Below, in pieces: positions 34,635 through 37,566 of a stretch of 37,566 nucleotides of DNA. The DNA is from CAZIVO01 sp964542765 (GTDB lineage Bacteria; Planctomycetota; UBA1135; UBA2386). Each line of letters begins with the position of its first letter. Position 1 is the first letter of the stretch. A model generated the notes under the pieces. That model ran no database searches and was not told the DNA's origin. It worked only from the letters and a program-made list of their open reading frames with translations. Where the stretch lies: contig CAZIVO010000026.1 of NCBI GenBank assembly GCA_964542765.1, positions 1 through 37,566 of the forward strand, read 5' to 3'. Position numbers and translations under genes: made by a program.

Positions 34635-35740
34635 ACTGGGATGGTGAAACAATTCTGGCTCCCTTGACCAAGGGAGGAAATCTGCCGTTCCGCCGCCTCT
34701 GTGTCGAACTCGGTGCGAAGGTCACCATGTCGGAGATGGCCTACTCGCGGCAGGTTCTGCGAAAGAATCGCGCGGAGCTCGCTCTTCTTCGCAAGCATGA
34801 GAGCGAAACTTGTTTCGGAGTTCAGATCGCGGCGACCAATGCTGATCAGGCGGTTGCCGCAGGGAGTGTAGCAGTCGAGCGGGGTGCTACTTTCGTGGAT
34901 CTGAATGCGGGATGTCCGATTCATGACACGGTTCGGCGGGGGATGGGAGCGACATTGCTACGTCGCCCGAAAGCTCTGGCGAGCATCGTCTCTCAGATGG
35001 CAAAAGAACTTCCGGTGCCCGTGACCGTCAAGATTCGATCGGGCTGGAAAGAGGGTGAGATCAACGCCATCGAGGTGGGTCATCTCATCGCTGACGCCGG
35101 GGCGGCAGCCGTGGCCTTGCACGCACGCACGCGAGAACAGCGCTACACAAGATCTGCGGACTGGGATTTGATCGCTCGTCTCGTCAGTGAGTTGCCGATT
35201 CCCGTGATCGGCAACGGGGACATCCTGACCCATTACGAAGCGCGTTGGCGGCGCGAGGAGTCCGGGTGCGCCGCCGTGATGGTGGCCCGGGGAGCCCTTT
35301 TCAAACCCTGGATATTCCGCGAGATCCACCAGGCCAGCGATGAGTTGCCGACGGCCGAGGAGCGGGTAGCCATCTACCACCGCCTCGCAGTCCTGATGAA
35401 GGAGCATTTCCGGGATGATGATCGCGGTCATCGTCGAGCGATGCAGTTTCTTCCCTGGCATCTCGGCATGTTTTGCCGTTACCGCCCTTTTCCCGAGGAG
35501 GAGTGGGCAGAGCGTTCGCGACAGCATCCTTTGATCCAGACGCGACAGACATCGAGGGAAGATCTCTCGGTTCTGGAGGCGCTGCTGCGGGATGTGCGTG
35601 AGCCGACGCATGTATGCATGGCACAAGCGCTTTGGGATGCGGCAACAAGCGAGGACGCTCTGGAATGTTTGATGCAGATTGCACATGAACAACCGCCCGA
35701 TCCCGGGGAACCGTCGGAACTTGCGCGGCAGCAAGGCTGA
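34631..35740 (+). CDS. tRNA-dihydrouridine synthase, DUS3-like
   Basis: A 369-residue FMN enzyme. The N-terminal ILAPLTKGGNLPFRRLC gives the APM-like FMN loop. FVDLNAGCPIH has the catalytic C95, followed by RRGMGATLL; the GCPI and G-x-G-x-x-LL order is closer to eukaryotic DUS3 than to DusA/B/C. VTVKIRSGW, LHARTREQRY and PVIGNGDI supply further FMN and substrate residues. The C-terminal helical part has the tRNA-binding FLPWHLGMFCRYRP. It reduces uridine in tRNA D-loops. It is last in the 33157 operon, overlapping its neighbour by 4 bp. Confidence 0.93.
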   Translation: MNWDGETILAPLTKGGNLPFRRLCVELGAKVTMSEMAYSRQVLRKNRAELALLRKHESETCFGVQIAATNADQAVAAGSVAVERGATFVDLNAGCPIHDTVRRGMGATLLRRPKALASIVSQMAKELPVPVTVKIRSGWKEGEINAIEVGHLIADAGAAAVALHARTREQRYTRSADWDLIARLVSELPIPVIGNGDILTHYEARWRREESGCAAVMVARGALFKPWIFREIHQASDELPTAEERVAIYHRLAVLMKEHFRDDDRGHRRAMQFLPWHLGMFCRYRPFPEEEWAERSRQHPLIQTRQTSREDLSVLEALLRDVREPTHVCMAQALWDAATSEDALECLMQIAHEQPPDPGEPSELARQQG

Positions 35741-35798
35741 TACCGGGAAACCACGATGGTGCTTCGGTGTTCGTATTCCTTTAGATGGTTGCCCGCCG

Positions 35799-35827
35799 TT
35801 GGCATTGCGTTGGGCTCCCGGAATAAT
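35799..35827 (+). promoter_or_regulatory. promoter of proline dehydrogenase
   Basis: TTGGCA (35799-35804) and AATAAT (35822-35827) are each one base from the -35 and -10 consensus and lie 17 bp apart. Transcription should start near 35834, about 5 nt before the GTG at 35839, so the mRNA would be nearly leaderless. Confidence 0.5.
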
Positions 35828-35838
35828 GCTGACTCGTC

Positions 35839-36768
35839 GTGAAGCACCTCGTTCGACTCATCCCTCCCTTTCTCGTGCGTATGTTCGCGCGTCCTTATGT
35901 GGCAGGCGACTCCCTTGAAAAAGCATTGGAGGTGGCGTCCCGACTGCACCGAGACAAGGGATTCTTGACCACTCTCGATTTGCTGGCCGAGGGAGTCGAA
36001 GACGGAGTCACGGCACGTCGCAACATCGACACCTATCTTGAGATGGTCGATGCTGCGGCGTCGGATGTGCGGTTTCCAGACCGCGATAGCCGCCCTTCTC
36101 TTTCGCTGAAGTTGTCGAGCTACACGACCGATCCTCTCGACAAGGGTGGGCATGCGGATAGCTCCCGGGAGGCGGTGTTCGAGATCGCAGAGTATGCGAA
36201 GGCCAAGGGTGTGAATCTGACGCTGGATATGGAGAGTCGGCACTGGACCGAGTTCACCATCGAGTTGCTCGGCGATCTTCACCGTGCCGGCTATCGGCAT
36301 GTGGGAGCGGTTTTGCAGACGCGCTTGCACCGCACCGCTGCCGATCTGGAGAGGATCCCTGAAGGTATGCGGGTTCGGCTGGTCATCGGGATCTATGACG
36401 AGTCCAAGGATCACGCGATCACCGACAAGGTGGAGATGAAGAGGAGGTTGGTCGAATATGGAGCGTACCTGCTCAAGGCGGGGCACTATGTCGAACTCGC
36501 CACGCATGATGAGGAGTGGGTGAGAAGTTTCCTGGAGGAAATAGTGCCTTCGGTGGGGGCGTCGACCGATCACTTTGAAATCCAGATGCTCTACGGAGTG
36601 CCGCGGGATCGCTTGCTGAGCGAGTTGCATTCTCAAGGTTGCCGCGTACGCCTCTACGTCCCCTTTGCTCGTAGCTGGCCCCTGGCGATCGCCTATCTCC
36701 GCCGCCGCCTCGACGAATACCCGGCCATGGCCTTCCACGTGCTCAGGAATTTGCTGAGGCGGGCCTGA
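35839..36768 (+). CDS. proline dehydrogenase
   Basis: A 309-residue monofunctional proline dehydrogenase beginning at GTG 35839. The TIM-barrel strands are visible: LSLKLSSY, NLTLDMESR, HVGAVLQTRL, RVRLVIGIYDES, VELATHDE and FEIQMLYGVPRD. The C-terminal motif RLYVPFARSWP followed by YLRRRLDEYPA binds FAD and proline. It oxidises proline to pyrroline-5-carboxylate. No second-step P5C dehydrogenase is in the window. The start is close behind a strong promoter-like pair, and there is no Shine-Dalgarno. Confidence 0.95.
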   Translation: MKHLVRLIPPFLVRMFARPYVAGDSLEKALEVASRLHRDKGFLTTLDLLAEGVEDGVTARRNIDTYLEMVDAAASDVRFPDRDSRPSLSLKLSSYTTDPLDKGGHADSSREAVFEIAEYAKAKGVNLTLDMESRHWTEFTIELLGDLHRAGYRHVGAVLQTRLHRTAADLERIPEGMRVRLVIGIYDESKDHAITDKVEMKRRLVEYGAYLLKAGHYVELATHDEEWVRSFLEEIVPSVGASTDHFEIQMLYGVPRDRLLSELHSQGCRVRLYVPFARSWPLAIAYLRRRLDEYPAMAFHVLRNLLRRA

Positions 36769-36817
36769 GACCTTCCTGGGCCGCGGTATTCCGGATGCTG
36801 GCAGAGATGTTCACATC

Positions 36818-36826
36818 TGTGGATAA
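36818..36826 (-). other. perfect DnaA-box 9-mer
   Basis: The minus strand reads TTATCCACA, the DnaA-box consensus, in the gap after proline dehydrogenase. It is a single copy without neighbouring boxes, dnaA or dnaN. One such 9-mer is fairly likely by chance in a window this size. Confidence 0.25.
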
Positions 36827-36871
36827 AACCTTGATAAACGGTGGTGAAGAGGTCGCGATTCCATGAAATAA

Positions 36872-36890
36872 GCCCGATTCAGGCATTTTT
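36872..36890 (+). terminator. weak terminator-like hairpin with T5
   Basis: GCCCG and CAGGC form an imperfect stem around ATT, followed by ATTTTT. It lies about 104 bp past the proline dehydrogenase stop and just before the next gene's promoter. The stem is short, so termination is doubtful. Confidence 0.3.
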
Positions 36891-36925
36891 GGTGTCTCGT
36901 CGGAGCCTTGTGGCGGGTCGCTTGG

Positions 36926-36931
36926 TATAAT
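36926..36931 (+). promoter_or_regulatory. perfect -10 box, near-leaderless start
   Basis: TATAAT matches the consensus exactly and ends 13 bp before the ATG at 36945. The -35 region is poor. Transcription would start near 36938, leaving a leader of about 7 nt and no Shine-Dalgarno. Confidence 0.5.
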
Positions 36932-36944
36932 CACCCTCATTACT

Positions 36945-37271
36945 ATGCCGACCCCAATTCAAACGATTGTAGAGCGCCTCTGTGCCTGGAAAGACGTCAC
37001 CCGGGACAAGGTAGAGACCAAGGACAGCTTCTTCGTTCGAGGGCAAATATTTGCCTACCTCGGCCGAAAAGGCGTTGTCGTCAAGCTGGCTCCCCCACAG
37101 GTGACCGAAGCCCTCAAGATCCAAGGCGCCAAGCGTCAACCCGACGATGGCGACCCGCACTCCCGCGAGTTCGTTGAGATTCCCGTCAATGGTCCGCGCG
37201 AGGTTGAGCGGGCGATGATGTGGCTGCGCCGGGCATGTCGCCTCGGCCGCACGGCCGCCGGGCCTGTCTGA
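36945..37271 (+). CDS. small YjbR/TfoX N-domain-like protein
   Basis: A 108-residue cytosolic protein. The centre DSFFVRGQIFAYLGRKGVVVKLAP, as a strand pair, and the end FVEIPVNGPREVERAMMWLRRA resemble the MmcQ/YjbR and TfoX N-terminal fold, a small alpha+beta domain. DUF5519 (luciferase-like) is another possible match. The function is unknown; members are often DNA- or ligand-binding. It has its own promoter-like TATAAT and converges on the adenosyltransferase gene. Confidence 0.75.
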   Translation: MPTPIQTIVERLCAWKDVTRDKVETKDSFFVRGQIFAYLGRKGVVVKLAPPQVTEALKIQGAKRQPDDGDPHSREFVEIPVNGPREVERAMMWLRRACRLGRTAAGPV

Positions 37272-37348
37272 ACTCCAGGGCTTTCGGGTGAGAGATTCTG
37301 TCGAAGGCTAAGCGTCTGTACCGGCGTGTCCGGCGCCAAAAGCTCCAC

Positions 37349-37566
37349 TCACTCGGGAGTTCTTTCCCAGGGGGTGTCGGTGATCTTGTGTCGACGGTTT
37401 GCGTCCCGGGCCCAGGCGAAGAAGAGGTCCGACAGTCGGTTGAGCCAGATGCCTATCTCGACCGGGACCTTTTCGTGTGAACCCAGCGACCATACCTCCC
37501 GCTCTGCTCGTCGGCAGACGGTTCGCAACACGTGGAGGAGCGCTGCTGTCCGGTGGCCACCCGGAA
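37349..37566 (-). CDS. cobalamin adenosyltransferase (PduO type), C-terminal part
   Basis: The gene runs off the right edge; only the last 71 residues and the TGA are visible. The frame shows PGGHRTAALLHVLRTVCRRAER and then IWLNRLSDLFFAWARDAN, the two hallmark helices of PduO/MMAB-type ATP:cob(I)alamin adenosyltransferases, ending near TPWERTPE. The enzyme makes adenosylcobalamin. The ATP-binding N-terminus lies outside the window. Confidence 0.92.
   Translation of the reverse strand, partial: PGGHRTAALLHVLRTVCRRAEREVWSLGSHEKVPVEIGIWLNRLSDLFFAWARDANRRHKITDTPWERTPE

Noticed and set aside
35756..35842. 28-residue ORF overlapping the proline dehydrogenase GTG
   Set aside because: It has the same GTGA overlap as the 16.5 kb small ORF, but it contains the predicted promoter and is too short to support.
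35479..36738. 419-residue minus-strand ORF
   Set aside because: It is antisense to the Dus and proline dehydrogenase genes, both with clear family motifs.
36818..36826. replication origin
   Set aside because: One DnaA box with no cluster, AT-rich unwinding element or origin genes is not enough.

Overview
The window is a gene-dense, GC-rich chromosomal segment, about one gene per 1.4 kb. It holds no tRNA, rRNA, insertion sequence or CRISPR array that I can see. One run of 10 N (2993-3002) shows it is a draft or metagenome scaffold. The gene content points to a planctomycete or close relative: a hydrazine-synthase-alpha-related haem protein, a formylglycine-type sulfatase, two CotH-kinase surface proteins (one with lamin-tail domains), a secreted methyltransferase of a type I recall from planctomycetes, many signal-peptide proteins, and few clear Shine-Dalgarno sites. 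The phylum is an inference from gene content, not from a marker gene.

Layout. 1-4.8 kb: a thioredoxin-fold-like lipoprotein (+), then on the minus strand a lipoprotein class I methyltransferase and a di-haem HzsA-related protein split by the N gap. 5.3-13.0 kb: a tight plus-strand operon of a large secreted protein, a DUF4956 membrane protein, a membrane-anchored CotH kinase fused to a beta-helix, a VTC-type polyphosphate polymerase domain, and a GT-C mannosyltransferase. A secreted transglutaminase-like protein follows (13.2-15.7 kb). 15.7-20.3 kb (minus): ferredoxin, a 1149-residue GlmS-like protein, an unlisted 40-residue ORF, and a sugar-nucleotide pyrophosphorylase. These look like amino-sugar and nucleotide-sugar supply. 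20.4-28.7 kb: secreted proteins, namely a Gly/Ala/Thr-rich protein (minus), then lamin-tail/CotH, sulfatase and M14 carboxypeptidase (plus).

28.7-32.0 kb (minus): MBL-fold hydrolase, HtpG and a DNA-deoxyinosine glycosylase-like protein. 32.1-33.1 kb: a Dabb-domain protein and a MobA-like transferase, convergent. 33.2-35.7 kb (plus): an operon with ATGA overlaps encoding a Rossmann methyltransferase-like protein, a WapI-like two-domain protein and a DUS3-like tRNA-dihydrouridine synthase. 35.8-37.3 kb: proline dehydrogenase and a small YjbR/TfoX-like protein. The right edge cuts a PduO-type cobalamin adenosyltransferase (minus).

The best candidate for an undescribed system is the 5.3-13.0 kb operon. 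It joins cytosolic polyphosphate synthesis (VTC), a possible membrane partner (DUF4956), an extracytoplasmic kinase (CotH), lipid-linked sugar transfer (GT-C) and a secreted protein that could be the substrate. Other strong leads are the giant GlmS, the HzsA relative, the coupled 40-residue ORF at 16.5 kb, and the G9 tract at 33.88 kb, where one extra G would fuse two genes in frame.
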